Shown piece after piece: positions 36,671 through 46,454 of a stretch of DNA of 64,000 nucleotides. Where the stretch lies: NCBI GenBank assembly GCA_000432735.1, contig FR887750.1, positions 1-64,000 on the forward strand, written 5' to 3'. The translations under genes and the position numbers were made by a program. The first letter of the stretch is position 1; every line of letters starts with the position of its first letter. Source of the stretch: Bacteroides sp. CAG:443 (lineage in GTDB: Bacteria > Bacteroidota > Bacteroidia > Bacteroidales > Bacteroidaceae). Below the pieces are notes generated by a model. It was not told where the DNA came from. It was given only the letters and a program-made list of their open reading frames with translations, and ran no database searches.

Positions 36671-37660
36671 ATGATAAGTATAGTGGTTCCAATATATAAT
36701 GCAGAAAACTATATCCATAAGTGTATAAATAGTATATTATCTCAAACTTATTCTAATTTTGAGCTAATTTTAGTTGATGATGGTAGTGTAGATGGTAGTG
36801 GACAAATATGTGAAGATTTTGCAAAATTTGATTCACGTATAAAAGTAATTCATCAACAGAATGCAGGGGTCAGTAAAGCCAGAAATATGGGAATTAAGGT
36901 GGCTATTGGTGATTGGGTAACATTTATTGATGCTGATGATTATATTGAAAAAGAATATTTGTCTGGGCTTGTTAAGTTTGCTTTAAATCAATCCATGCTT
37001 ATAGTGCAAGGGGTGAAAAAAATAGGTGTTGATGATAAAATTATTCAAATATTAGATTATGGTGATAGACTTTATAATCGCGATAATATTGAATCTTTAT
37101 TTCATGACTCAGATTTTTTTCATGCCGGTTTTCCTTTTGGAAAGCTTTATAATTTATCAATTATAAAAGAAAAACATATTTCATTTAATGAAAAAATATC
37201 TTATGCTGAAGACTTGGTATTTATGTTGAATTATATATGCTATATTAAGGAAGTCAAGTTTATTCGTGGAGCAAATTATTACTATCAAATTAAAACGTTA
37301 GGCTTGTCTCATAAATATAATTCATTTGAATCAGAATTTTTAATGTATAGTAAATTTATTGAATACTTGAAAATAATAGCTGTATCTAATAACTTTACAA
37401 TAACGAAAGAGTCTTTATATTACGCTGCTATACAATTTATGAGAAGTATTTATTCTCTTTATATTAATAATGGATATTTTTTTTACAAAAGAATATCCAT
37501 TATTAAACAATTGAAGGCTGAATATTATCAGTTTATATATAAATATTACTTTCCTAAGATTGATATTTTGAAAATTTGTAAATTTTTATTTCTTAATAAT
37601 ATTTATATATTTGATCTCTTTTGTGTTTTAAAATTTAGAAGAATTAGATTTCTGAAATAA
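36671..37660 (+). CDS. Family 2 glycosyltransferase
   Basis: 329 residues. Classical GT-A start ISIVVPIYNAENYIHKCINSILSQTYSNFELILVDDGSVDGS, with the metal-binding FIDADDYIEKEYL near 91-103. The C-terminal half is AT-rich and lysine/isoleucine-rich without a TM segment. Cytoplasmic face enzyme adding one sugar to the lipid-linked unit; sugar unknown. It has the highest AT content of the locus together with its downstream neighbour. Confidence 0.9.
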   Translation: MISIVVPIYNAENYIHKCINSILSQTYSNFELILVDDGSVDGSGQICEDFAKFDSRIKVIHQQNAGVSKARNMGIKVAIGDWVTFIDADDYIEKEYLSGLVKFALNQSMLIVQGVKKIGVDDKIIQILDYGDRLYNRDNIESLFHDSDFFHAGFPFGKLYNLSIIKEKHISFNEKISYAEDLVFMLNYICYIKEVKFIRGANYYYQIKTLGLSHKYNSFESEFLMYSKFIEYLKIIAVSNNFTITKESLYYAAIQFMRSIYSLYINNGYFFYKRISIIKQLKAEYYQFIYKYYFPKIDILKICKFLFLNNIYIFDLFCVLKFRRIRFLK

Positions 37661-37668
37661 ATATTGAT

Positions 37669-38271
37669 ATGGTAATTTTTGGTGGAAAATTGGTGAAATA
37701 TTACATAAAAATATTTATGCCAATTTTAATTATTAGGTATTTACCTCTTGTTGTGTGTTTCTATTTCTCAAAGAATAGGATTATTTTAGAAGAAGATTTA
37801 AAAAATTTTACTCAAGAATACGGTATAACCGGTAGTATAATTATTCAGTTATTGTGGGCAATAACTCAAAATCCATATTGGATTACTATTTTCTATTATA
37901 GAATTGGAAATAAAAGAGCTTTTATATGTAATCTTTTTAAAAAAGATAAATCTTCTTTATTCTTTTCTGATGTAGAATTGGGAAAAGGTATTAAATTATA
38001 TCATCCATTTGCAACAATATTGAATGCAGTAAAGATCGGTGATAATTTTGTTTGTAGGAATAATACGACTATTGGGAATAAAGATTCTAGCCAAAATAAT
38101 CGTCCAGTTATAGGAAATAATGTAGAAATTGGAGCTAATGTTGTAATATTTGGAAATATTTGCATTGGTGATAATGTTATAATAGGGGCAGGAAGTGTAG
38201 TAAATAAAAGTATTCCCAATAATTGTATTGTTGTTGGTAATCCAGCGAAAATAATAAAATACAAATCATGA
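37669..38271 (+). CDS. Hexapeptide-repeat acetyltransferase (serine acetyltransferase-like)
   Basis: 200 residues. A non-repeat N-terminal half (residues 1-95, hydrophobic) precedes left-handed beta-helix hexapeptides from about 100 (GKGIKLYHPFATILNAVKIGDN), ending PNNCIVVGNPAKIIKYKS. The GNPAK ending is typical of CysE/WcaB-type enzymes in polysaccharide loci. Probably O- or N-acetylates a capsule sugar precursor with acetyl-CoA. Overlaps the next gene by four bases (ATGA at 38268). Confidence 0.85.
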   Translation: MVIFGGKLVKYYIKIFMPILIIRYLPLVVCFYFSKNRIILEEDLKNFTQEYGITGSIIIQLLWAITQNPYWITIFYYRIGNKRAFICNLFKKDKSSLFFSDVELGKGIKLYHPFATILNAVKIGDNFVCRNNTTIGNKDSSQNNRPVIGNNVEIGANVVIFGNICIGDNVIIGAGSVVNKSIPNNCIVVGNPAKIIKYKS

Positions 38272-39482
38272 AAATTCTACAAATAAATTCGACAGACTTG
38301 TTTAGTACTGGTAATATAATGCTTCATATTGCAGATGTAGCGAGATTGAGGGGTTATGAAGTTTACACTGCTTCCAAATATCAGAGAATGAGTATTGTGC
38401 ATAAAGGTAAGAAAATAAATCATTTTTATATTGGTAACCGAATTGTAAATACATTTCATCGTTATTTCTCTTGGATTACAGATCTTCAAGATTGTGCTTC
38501 AATATTTCCAACTTTGAGATTAATTTATAAGATAGAAAAAATGAAGCCTGATATTATACATTTACATGATGTAGTTGGGTGGTATTTGAATATAGATATA
38601 TTGTTTTTGTATTTAAAGAAGATTAATATACCAATCATTTGGACTTTTCATGATTGTTGGGCAATAACAGGTAGATGTATTTATTTTGACGCAATAGGTT
38701 GTAATCGTTGGCAAATAGGATGTGGAAATTGTCCACAAAAAAAATATATGCCGGGAACATGGTTCTTTGATTTATCAGCATGGAATTTCAAGCGGAAAGA
38801 GCGTTTATTTACCAATATAGAAAATATGACTATAGTAACCCCATCTGAATGGTTAAAGAATCTTGTCCATAAAAGTTTTCTTAAAAAATACAATACAATA
38901 GTAATAAACAATGGTATAGATCTTAATATTTTCAAGCCGACAAAAGGAGAGATATATAATAAGATAAAACGACTCAATTCAAAAATTGTATTAGGAGTTG
39001 CTGCTACATGGTCACAGAGGAAAGGGTTGAATACTTTTCTTCAAATGGATAAAGAACTTCCTGAGAATTTTTCTATAGTATTAGTCGGAATTGATAGTTC
39101 GGAGTTACCTATCAATCGTCGTATTATTGCTATTCGACGAACTAATAACCAATCAGAACTTGCTGAAATATATTCTGCAGCGACAGTATTTGCTAATCCT
39201 ACAATAGAAGATAATTTCCCAACTGTAAATTTAGAATCTTTAGCATGTGGAACTCCTATTGTTACTTTTCAGACAGGGGGATCTCCTGAAAGTATAGATG
39301 AGCAGACAGGTATTATTGTGAAAAAGAATGATGTTAAAGGTTTTATTTCTGCTATTTTAGAAGTTACAAATAAAGATAAAAACTTTTATGCATATAATTG
39401 TCGAAAAAGGTCATTATGCTATGATATGAATTCTAAGTTTAATGAGTATGTAGATCTTTATGATAGGATAATAAAACAATGA
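38268..39482 (+). CDS. Family 4 glycosyltransferase
   Basis: 404 residues. GT-B fold. N-terminal MKILQINSTDLFSTGNIM and IIHLHDVVGWY, a cysteine-containing loop (CIYFDAIGCNRWQIGCGNCP) found in WcaC-like colanic acid transferases, and the C-terminal nucleotide-sugar site ANPTIEDNFPTVNLESLACGTPIVTF near 315-340. Retaining enzyme, substrate unknown. Overlaps both neighbours by four bases, so it lies in a coupled run of genes. Confidence 0.9.
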   Translation: MKILQINSTDLFSTGNIMLHIADVARLRGYEVYTASKYQRMSIVHKGKKINHFYIGNRIVNTFHRYFSWITDLQDCASIFPTLRLIYKIEKMKPDIIHLHDVVGWYLNIDILFLYLKKINIPIIWTFHDCWAITGRCIYFDAIGCNRWQIGCGNCPQKKYMPGTWFFDLSAWNFKRKERLFTNIENMTIVTPSEWLKNLVHKSFLKKYNTIVINNGIDLNIFKPTKGEIYNKIKRLNSKIVLGVAATWSQRKGLNTFLQMDKELPENFSIVLVGIDSSELPINRRIIAIRRTNNQSELAEIYSAATVFANPTIEDNFPTVNLESLACGTPIVTFQTGGSPESIDEQTGIIVKKNDVKGFISAILEVTNKDKNFYAYNCRKRSLCYDMNSKFNEYVDLYDRIIKQ

Positions 39483-40345
39483 GAATAGCAATAATTATTC
39501 TTAATTATAATTCTTCCGATGATTGCCGGAAATGTGTCTCTTTTCTAAAACGCCAGGAAGGAGTGGAGCTGGAATTGGTTTTGGTTGATAACTGTTCACC
39601 TGATAGTGATAAAGTAAAGACTCTTTGTGAGGAAGAAGGGTGTACCTTTATTGCCAGCAAAGAAAATCGGGGATATAATGCTGGAAACAATATCGGATTA
39701 AGATACGTTGCAAGTAAAGGATATAAATATGCTTTGATTGCCAACCCGGATATGGAGTTTCCACAGACAGATTATATAAAAAAATTGGTATCCATTATGG
39801 AACGAAATCATGAGATTGTAGTTTTAGGAAGCGACATTGTAACTCCAGAGGGTATTCATCAGAATCCTAAATATCGGGGAGAACAAGATTGGCGTAAATC
39901 GTTTAGTTGGCTTTCAGATTTATTTTGTCGTCAGAAAAGAGAGGAAAAAACTCCAGTGTGGGTAGTTAATCCTCAGGCTTCTCAATATTGCAAATGCTTG
40001 AACGGATGTTGTTTCCTGATTAGCATTCCATTCGTTCAGCAATTGAATTTTTTTGATGAGGAAACTTTTTTATATGGTGAAGAACCTATATTAGGACGGC
40101 AAGTAGAATTGGCAGGAAAACAGATGTTTTATACACCTGAAACTTTCGCGGTACACCATCATTTGAAAAGTAAGGAAGGAAGTCGGGCATTTTGTTTCAA
40201 ACATTGGAAACATTCTCAATTGCTTTATGTTAGAAAATATAGTGGACTTTCTCGTTTTGGAAAATGGGTATCTTACCTTTCTATACATTGTTATTTTACG
40301 ACATTAAAGATATACCATTGGTTATATTCAAAGAAGAATAAATGA
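39479..40345 (+). CDS. Family 2 glycosyltransferase, rhamnosyltransferase-like
   Basis: 288 residues. IAIIILNYNSSDDCRKCV and ENRGYNAGNNIGL near 61-73, then ALIANPDMEF near 85-94 in place of a DXD. This GYNAGNNxG / NPD pattern is characteristic of the WbbL/RfbN-like rhamnosyltransferases, which use dTDP-L-rhamnose, matching the rml genes upstream. Starts with a four-base overlap with the previous gene and ends with one into the next (ATGA at 40342). Confidence 0.88.
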   Translation: MRIAIIILNYNSSDDCRKCVSFLKRQEGVELELVLVDNCSPDSDKVKTLCEEEGCTFIASKENRGYNAGNNIGLRYVASKGYKYALIANPDMEFPQTDYIKKLVSIMERNHEIVVLGSDIVTPEGIHQNPKYRGEQDWRKSFSWLSDLFCRQKREEKTPVWVVNPQASQYCKCLNGCCFLISIPFVQQLNFFDEETFLYGEEPILGRQVELAGKQMFYTPETFAVHHHLKSKEGSRAFCFKHWKHSQLLYVRKYSGLSRFGKWVSYLSIHCYFTTLKIYHWLYSKKNK

Positions 40346-41358
40346 TAAAGAAACTGCGTTTGGATTTTTTAGATGCAACTAAGGGAGTGGCTATTCTTTG
40401 CATTACTTTGTTGCATATTGAAGATGGAGTTTTTCCTGTATGGTTGAATACTTGGATTGGCTTATTCATGATTACAACCTTTTATTTTACTTCTGGATGG
40501 ATATCATATGGGAAAAAAGAATCTGTTTCAGTACGGCATTTCTTTATGAAACGTCTTCGCCAATTGGGCATCCCTTATATAAGCTTTTCACTCTTGATTT
40601 TTTTATTTGAACTTATTTGGATTGCGCTAGGTTTTATGCAATTGAATATTTTATATCGAGACGTTTATAAAGTATTGACATTTAGGGGGATAGGAACATT
40701 GTGGTTTCTACCTGTACTTTTATTTTCGGAAACGTTATTTTTGTTTATCAGGACTAGTAAATACAAAAGATATTATTTATTGTTATTCTTTTGTATGACG
40801 TTAATGATATCCTATTTATATAACACATATTGGATACCTAAGCTAGGTGATTCTACTTATTTGAAATTGATAGATTCTCCAATAAGACCTTGGGTACAGA
40901 CACTTGCCGCTTGGCCTGTTGTTGCTGTCGGATATGCTTTTGCCAAATATATTTGGCCGTTTTTGTCTGTTTGGAAAAGCTATTTAAAGGTATTGTTTGG
41001 AGTAATAGTCTTAATATTAAGTATGCTTTGGGTAACTTTTCCTCCGTTTGAGTTGTATTTTTTTAATGGTTTTCTATCTAATATATTACCAGCTGTTGGA
41101 TTTGTTTTATTATTCAGTGGTCTTGAATGGCTGGATCTTCGTTTTTTGATTTATTGGGGAAGAAATTCTCTTATTTTGATGGCAACTCACTTTAGTATTA
41201 CGGAGGTAATGGTGTTAACTTTTGATCGATATATATTAGGGCATGAATTATGTAGAGGCCCTATCACTCTTGTTTATTTTGTTGTTATTGTGTTGTTTAC
41301 ATATTTGTGGGTTTATTTATTTAATCATCCTTTACGTTTTGCTTTAGGAAGAAAATAA
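40342..41358 (+). CDS. Acyltransferase family 3 membrane protein, first copy
   Basis: 338 residues, about ten transmembrane helices. LDFLDATKGVAILCITLLHIED at residues 6-27 carries the family's D-x-x-KG-x-x-I signature and a His in TM1. FLPVLLFSETLF and ILMATHFSITEV follow in later helices. OafA/NodX-like enzymes O-acetylate sugars at the inner membrane using acetyl-CoA. A second family member lies at 42592, so two different positions or sugars may be decorated. Confidence 0.85.
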   Translation: MIKKLRLDFLDATKGVAILCITLLHIEDGVFPVWLNTWIGLFMITTFYFTSGWISYGKKESVSVRHFFMKRLRQLGIPYISFSLLIFLFELIWIALGFMQLNILYRDVYKVLTFRGIGTLWFLPVLLFSETLFLFIRTSKYKRYYLLLFFCMTLMISYLYNTYWIPKLGDSTYLKLIDSPIRPWVQTLAAWPVVAVGYAFAKYIWPFLSVWKSYLKVLFGVIVLILSMLWVTFPPFELYFFNGFLSNILPAVGFVLLFSGLEWLDLRFLIYWGRNSLILMATHFSITEVMVLTFDRYILGHELCRGPITLVYFVVIVLFTYLWVYLFNHPLRFALGRK

Positions 41359-41373
41359 TAAAACAGGTATAAG

Positions 41374-42564
41374 ATGGAAAATCGATTAACGGTTGATAAT
41401 GCTCTGCATAAATATACGTTTGTTTTTATCATGTTGTTTGGTATGTCTTACATACCTTTAGATGGACCTGCAGGTTTTGGAATAGTAAAACTTGTGTTGA
41501 TGGGAGGGATGATAGTTTTATCATTAGTATATTGTTTCAGGGTAACTAAGGCTTTAGTTTGGGGGGTAATATATTTGCTTTATCAATATATTACAGCTAG
41601 TTTTCATCCAGAAACTTGGAGATGGTCTACTTTACTTTTTTCGACTTCTTTTGTCCTTACTTATGTTGCATTTTACAATATGGTTTATGTGGCAAAGGTA
41701 TTCAGTTTAGATTTTTTTATTAAGATTTGTCGATGGGTAATTATAACTTACTTTGTTGTATGTATAGTGCAGCAATGTTTTGTACTGGCTGGCTTTTCGT
41801 ATTTTCCTCTTGTAAATTTATGGAAAGTATTGGATAGAGGTATTGGTTGTAATTCTTTGTCAATGGAACCTAGTACTTTTGCCAGAACTATGTTAGTGTG
41901 GTATTATGCTTATGTTAAATGTCAGGAATATAAAGGAGGAGTTGGACCTTTTTCTGTACGTGAGTTGTTTTATGGAGAGCATAAAAAAATTACATTATGT
42001 TTCTTGTGGATGATGTGCAGTATGGGAAGTGGAACAGCTTTTGTGTGTCTTATTGCATTTTCTTTATATTTTGTACGTAAAAGTAATTTCTATTTTGTAG
42101 TTCCATTGCTGATTCTTTTGTATATAGGATTAAACATGTTAGAGTTTGAACAATTGAATAGGGCCACTAGTGTAATTAATGCTACAACAACAATGGATCA
42201 GGCTACCGTAGAGGCGGCTGATGGCTCGGCTGCCAGTCGTATCAGTCCCCTGCTGAACTCTTTCCATGCTGATTTTTCTAAGTCAGAAACTTGGTTTGGA
42301 AAGGGAATAGACTATGCTGTAAATCATAATTTAATTTTGACTCAGAAAGCTACCTTATTTGATGACTATGGTTTTTTGTTCTATATCCTGACGCTTTGCT
42401 TTAATTTTTCGTGTGGTTATCGTTTCTGGTCATTGGCAACTTTATTCATGTTCATGGGAGTAGGTGGCACAAGTGGAGGAAATATACACTATCTCTGGGA
42501 ATTAATGATGATTATGACTTGTGTTCGTTATTTCTATGAAAATCGATTTACTCAATCGGTTTAA
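41374..42564 (+). CDS. Candidate polysaccharide polymerase (Wzy-like)
   Basis: 396 residues, about ten predicted membrane helices separated by a large periplasmic-type loop near residues 255-310 (EQLNRATSVINATTTMDQATVEAADGS region). Sequence conservation in Wzy is poor; the call rests on topology and on the absence of any other polymerase in a locus that has a flippase and a Wzc-like co-polymerase. GSAASRISPLLNSF in the loop is similar to the Arg-containing loops of O-antigen polymerases. It could alternatively be a ligase of the WaaL fold. Confidence 0.7.
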   Translation: MENRLTVDNALHKYTFVFIMLFGMSYIPLDGPAGFGIVKLVLMGGMIVLSLVYCFRVTKALVWGVIYLLYQYITASFHPETWRWSTLLFSTSFVLTYVAFYNMVYVAKVFSLDFFIKICRWVIITYFVVCIVQQCFVLAGFSYFPLVNLWKVLDRGIGCNSLSMEPSTFARTMLVWYYAYVKCQEYKGGVGPFSVRELFYGEHKKITLCFLWMMCSMGSGTAFVCLIAFSLYFVRKSNFYFVVPLLILLYIGLNMLEFEQLNRATSVINATTTMDQATVEAADGSAASRISPLLNSFHADFSKSETWFGKGIDYAVNHNLILTQKATLFDDYGFLFYILTLCFNFSCGYRFWSLATLFMFMGVGGTSGGNIHYLWELMMIMTCVRYFYENRFTQSV

Positions 42565-42591
42565 TCAGTTTGCTAATATAATCATTACTAT

Positions 42592-43575
42592 ATGAATTTA
42601 TTGATATCTTTTCATCAATATTTGAAAAATCAACCAAATAGCTCGTTATTGACAAATCAGGAATCAACAGCTTTAAAAGGCTTGTTGATTTTGTTGGTAG
42701 TGTTGGGACATAACACTTATTTAATGGTTGATATGTTTGCTTATAAATTCTTATACGCTTTTCATGTTTATGCTTTTTTCTATCTTCCTTTCTTGTATAA
42801 TCATAAAGAAGAGACAATTTCACATTGTGTGATTAAAAATATATTAAGGCTCTATGTTCCTTATACGTTTGTATTTGTTTTGTTGTTGGGGATCTATTTA
42901 AAAACAAACTCAGCGTTCAATATTGGAAATATATTCTTTGCTTATGTAACAGGAAATCCCAATTACTTCTTAAAGATGGGAGGATTTCTTTGGTTTATTC
43001 CAACGTTGTTTTCTTTGTTAGTTATTAAACAATTTTATTATAGAGGTAATCTCGTTTGTCGTTATTTGTTATTAGTATTGAGTTTCTTTTGTCTTGTATG
43101 TTTTTCTTTTGGATATTTGGGAAGCTGGCAAATCTATCAGCCTTTTCGATGTATGACTGCTTTTGCGATGTTGTTTCCAGCGGTAATTTCCCGTTTTTTT
43201 ATAAGACAAAATAGAATCAAGTTTATAGATTTATGTTTCTTTTTCTTTGTCATTATAGCTTTTATAATTTATCCGGGAAATCATTTTTTTGCATATACAA
43301 TCTTAAATAGATTTATATTGCCTATTGTAATATTTTTATTTCTGTATAATCAGCGTATAAATTTGGGACGATTTAAGTTTTTCCAACGGATTGGTCGTTA
43401 TTCGTTTCCCATTTATGTGTTTCATATTTTTATTTACCAATGTTGTTATTGGTTGCTAGGTAATTACATGGGAGGTGGTACATTGTGTTGGGGTATTCTT
43501 GCTTTTGTTTTTACATTCATCGTTTCTTATTTTATTGCTAAGGTAAAGGCTGTGCGTTTTCTGTTTCCTCATTAA
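42592..43575 (+). CDS. Acyltransferase family 3 membrane protein, second copy
   Basis: 327 residues, about ten helices. ESTALKGLLILLVVLGHNTYLM at residues 25-46 carries the family His. The C-terminal end IGRYSFPIYVFHIFIYQ is typical. It differs clearly from the copy at 40342. O-acetylation or another acylation of the capsule unit is inferred from the family. Preceded by the candidate polymerase, with a 27-bp gap. Confidence 0.85.
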   Translation: MNLLISFHQYLKNQPNSSLLTNQESTALKGLLILLVVLGHNTYLMVDMFAYKFLYAFHVYAFFYLPFLYNHKEETISHCVIKNILRLYVPYTFVFVLLLGIYLKTNSAFNIGNIFFAYVTGNPNYFLKMGGFLWFIPTLFSLLVIKQFYYRGNLVCRYLLLVLSFFCLVCFSFGYLGSWQIYQPFRCMTAFAMLFPAVISRFFIRQNRIKFIDLCFFFFVIIAFIIYPGNHFFAYTILNRFILPIVIFLFLYNQRINLGRFKFFQRIGRYSFPIYVFHIFIYQCCYWLLGNYMGGGTLCWGILAFVFTFIVSYFIAKVKAVRFLFPH

Positions 43576-43586
43576 TAATATTTATT

Positions 43587-44603
43587 ATGAAAAAGATAAT
43601 TCGTTTTTTGAGCTTTATTAAAAAGCTATCTGTTGAATTTTTTGCTAAATGGAAGAATTATGGTTTTTTGTTAGCCTGGTATAACTTAATATGGTGGTTA
43701 TGTTTTTATCTACGCCCTCCTTTTACTTTGAAAATATCTACCTGGGCTATTTTAAGAAAAACTCGATGGTTGGATAAGTATTTCATGAAAAATTATGATG
43801 ATATTATTGAACACTTTCGATGTCTATCTGTTGAGCAGAATAATGATGAAATAAAATCTTCCTATACAATTTGGGTATTTTGGGGGCAAGGAGAAGAAAA
43901 TATGCCTCCTTTGGTAAAGGCATGTTATCGTCAGTTGACTCGTTATAACAGCAATGTAATACTTCTATCCAATCATAATATTGATAAATATGTTATTATT
44001 CCTTCAAAAATAAAAGAACGGGTATCTCGTAAAGAAATTAGTTGGGCTTTTTTTAGTGATATAATAAGAAATGCTTTATTAGCAAAATATGGAGGATTGT
44101 GGTTAGATGCAACAGCTTGGGTATCTGGAAGTATTCCTATAAATGAATTGAAAGAATTTGATATTTTTTCACCTACTGGTGATGAAAAGTTAAGTTCTAA
44201 ATCTCCAATTTTTTGGTCGGGGTTCGAATGGCATTGGAGCGGTTGGTGTTTATGGGCACGAAAATCAAATGAATTGTTATTTTCTTTTGTAAGAGAAATG
44301 CTTATTAATGTAGCTTTGAGAGAGAAGGAAATTCCTGATTATGTGACTATTGATTATTTGATATATTTTGCTTGTAGAAATTTTACATCTGTAAGTAGAA
44401 AAATGAAGCAGATGGAAACCAAATACTGCTATAATCGTCATAGATTGGCAGCTATGATGAATGAGCCTTTTGATATGAGTAAATACGTAGAATTAATAAA
44501 AGATGATTTTGTTTTTAAACTTAGTTTCCGTTCTCCGTGGAAAAAATATACATCTAAGGGAGAACAAACATTTTATGGATATATTCTGTCAAAAAATGAA
44601 TAG
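43587..44603 (+). CDS. Capsular polysaccharide synthesis glycosyltransferase (Caps_synth/GT32-like)
   Basis: 338 residues. TIWVFWGQGEENMPPLVKACYR near 91-112 and SDIIRNALLAKYGGLWLDATAWVSG near 155-179, where LDAT is the DXD-equivalent metal site. This is the pattern of the capsular polysaccharide synthesis family related to GT32 (Och1-like) enzymes. Adds a sugar in the cytoplasm; donor unknown. AT-rich like its neighbours. Confidence 0.85.
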   Translation: MKKIIRFLSFIKKLSVEFFAKWKNYGFLLAWYNLIWWLCFYLRPPFTLKISTWAILRKTRWLDKYFMKNYDDIIEHFRCLSVEQNNDEIKSSYTIWVFWGQGEENMPPLVKACYRQLTRYNSNVILLSNHNIDKYVIIPSKIKERVSRKEISWAFFSDIIRNALLAKYGGLWLDATAWVSGSIPINELKEFDIFSPTGDEKLSSKSPIFWSGFEWHWSGWCLWARKSNELLFSFVREMLINVALREKEIPDYVTIDYLIYFACRNFTSVSRKMKQMETKYCYNRHRLAAMMNEPFDMSKYVELIKDDFVFKLSFRSPWKKYTSKGEQTFYGYILSKNE

Positions 44604-44623
44604 ATTTTAATTTAATACATTTT

Positions 44624-45481
44624 ATGGGTAAAATCATTAATGAAAAACGTATTGCTATTTTAATGGCAACATATAATGGCGAGAAATTTTTGAAGGAACA
44701 AATAGATAGCATTTTAGGACAAACTAATCAAGATTGGACGCTTTATATTCAAGATGATGGCTCTTTAGATAGAACGATTGATATTATAAATCGTTATGAA
44801 GATTCTCGTATTGTTATAGTAGATAGTGGGCTTACTCATCAAGGTGCAGGGATGAATTTTATGTCTTTGCTTAATATGATAGAATCAGAATATTATATGT
44901 TTTGTGACCAAGATGATGTTTGGTTTAATAACAAAATTGAAGTTGAGTATCAACGTATGATTATAGAAGAAAAAAAGCATTCTAAGTCAACACCTATAAT
45001 TGTGCATACAAGCAGGACCTTCACTGATGCTGATTTAAATATTAAATTAGAAAATGAATTTAATCCAAAACATTTACCAAAAGAAATAATCAGAAAGAAA
45101 ATAGAGAAGCTGAAGAATCCTAATATTTTAGCTATATATACTATAGTAGGAGGATGTACAATGATGCTTAATGTAGCAGTAAAAAAAATAGTGTTTCCTT
45201 ATATAAATGTACGTGTACATGATTCTGTTTGTGCTATGGCAGTTGCTAATAGTGGGGGGATAATATCAACTATTATCGAGCCTACTATGTTTTATCGGAT
45301 TCATAACACCAATACTTGTGGTGTAACAGATAGTCGATTACTTCCCAAAATATTGCATATATATGATTCCTATAAGAGAAATATAAAGGGATATTATATT
45401 TGGAAAATTTATGGAAAAGGAAGTTTTGTTCGTTTTCTTTATTATAGAATTAAATATTTTTTTTGTTTAAGATTTAATTAG
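44624..45481 (+). CDS. Family 2 glycosyltransferase
   Basis: 285 residues. IAILMATYNGEKFLKEQIDSIL at 9-30 and YIQDDGSLDRTIDII near 43-57, with FCDQDDVW near 90-97 as the metal-binding DQDD variant. This DQDDVW form is common in rhamnosyl- and galactosyltransferases of the RfbF type. Ends 2 bp before the next glycosyltransferase start. Confidence 0.9.
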   Translation: MGKIINEKRIAILMATYNGEKFLKEQIDSILGQTNQDWTLYIQDDGSLDRTIDIINRYEDSRIVIVDSGLTHQGAGMNFMSLLNMIESEYYMFCDQDDVWFNNKIEVEYQRMIIEEKKHSKSTPIIVHTSRTFTDADLNIKLENEFNPKHLPKEIIRKKIEKLKNPNILAIYTIVGGCTMMLNVAVKKIVFPYINVRVHDSVCAMAVANSGGIISTIIEPTMFYRIHNTNTCGVTDSRLLPKILHIYDSYKRNIKGYYIWKIYGKGSFVRFLYYRIKYFFCLRFN

Positions 45482-45483
45482 TA

Positions 45484-46449
45484 ATGAACCTTACTTTAGC
45501 GATTTGCATATATAATGCCGAACAATACATTATAGAAACATTGGAAAGTGTCATGGCACAAACCATGCAAGATTTTTACTTGTTAATTATAGATGATTGT
45601 AGTACGGATAGTAGTGTAGATATTGTAAAAGATTTTTTTATAAAATATCCACGTCAATATAAGATTATTACATTTGACAAAAATAAAGGAATTGCCAATG
45701 CACGAAATTTTGCATTAAATTATACTAATACAGAATTTCTTCTTTTTATTGATGCTGACGACCTTTTAGAACCTACATTGGTAGAAAAAGAATTTATATC
45801 TATTACACATGATAAGGATATTATAGGCGTTTCGTGTTGGTCACAATTTATAAATGAAAAAGGGGCGAAAATTCATGGTGGAACATTCTTAGGAGAAAAA
45901 GAAAAATCTCTTTTTATTGAAAAAGCAAGTAAGAAAAAACTAATTTTTCTCCCTATACATACAATGTTTTCTACAAATTATGCTAAAAAGGCTGGTGGAT
46001 TTTGCATATCAGGATTCCCTGAGGGGAAACCACGAATGCAAGACTATTGTGAAGAATTAGACTTATGGACACGTATGAGTGATTTTTATAATGAGGGTAA
46101 AGCTTTTATTACAATACCTGAAGTTTTATACTATTACAGAAAAAGTGACGGACTTTCTTCCAATCATTTTAATATGATTTTGAAAATGCGCTATACCAAA
46201 ACGAATCTCTTGCGTAGAAGAAGTGGGGAGAAAGAACTGACTTTCATTGAGTTTTATAGTGCACTATCAGCCCAGAAGCTAAAAGAATATCAACGTGATG
46301 CTAAGGCAGCTGATGCATTGCGAAATAGTGTATTCTATTTGAAGCGAAAAAATATTATAAGAGCAATCGGGCTGGTACTACTATCATTATGGTATAAACC
46401 ATCATATTTATTTGATAAACTTAAACATAATTCAGGTTTAAAAAAATAA
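45484..46449 (+). CDS. Family 2 glycosyltransferase
   Basis: 321 residues. LTLAICIYNAEQYIIETLESVM at 3-24, LLIIDDCSTDSSVDIV, and FLLFIDADDLLEPTLV near 82-97. A basic C-terminal region (KAADALRNSVFYLKRKNIIRAIGLVLLSLWY) has a hydrophobic stretch that may attach to the membrane. Last gene of the markedly AT-rich core; the following genes are closer to the genome average. Confidence 0.9.
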   Translation: MNLTLAICIYNAEQYIIETLESVMAQTMQDFYLLIIDDCSTDSSVDIVKDFFIKYPRQYKIITFDKNKGIANARNFALNYTNTEFLLFIDADDLLEPTLVEKEFISITHDKDIIGVSCWSQFINEKGAKIHGGTFLGEKEKSLFIEKASKKKLIFLPIHTMFSTNYAKKAGGFCISGFPEGKPRMQDYCEELDLWTRMSDFYNEGKAFITIPEVLYYYRKSDGLSSNHFNMILKMRYTKTNLLRRRSGEKELTFIEFYSALSAQKLKEYQRDAKAADALRNSVFYLKRKNIIRAIGLVLLSLWYKPSYLFDKLKHNSGLKK

Positions 46450-46454
46450 TTTAT

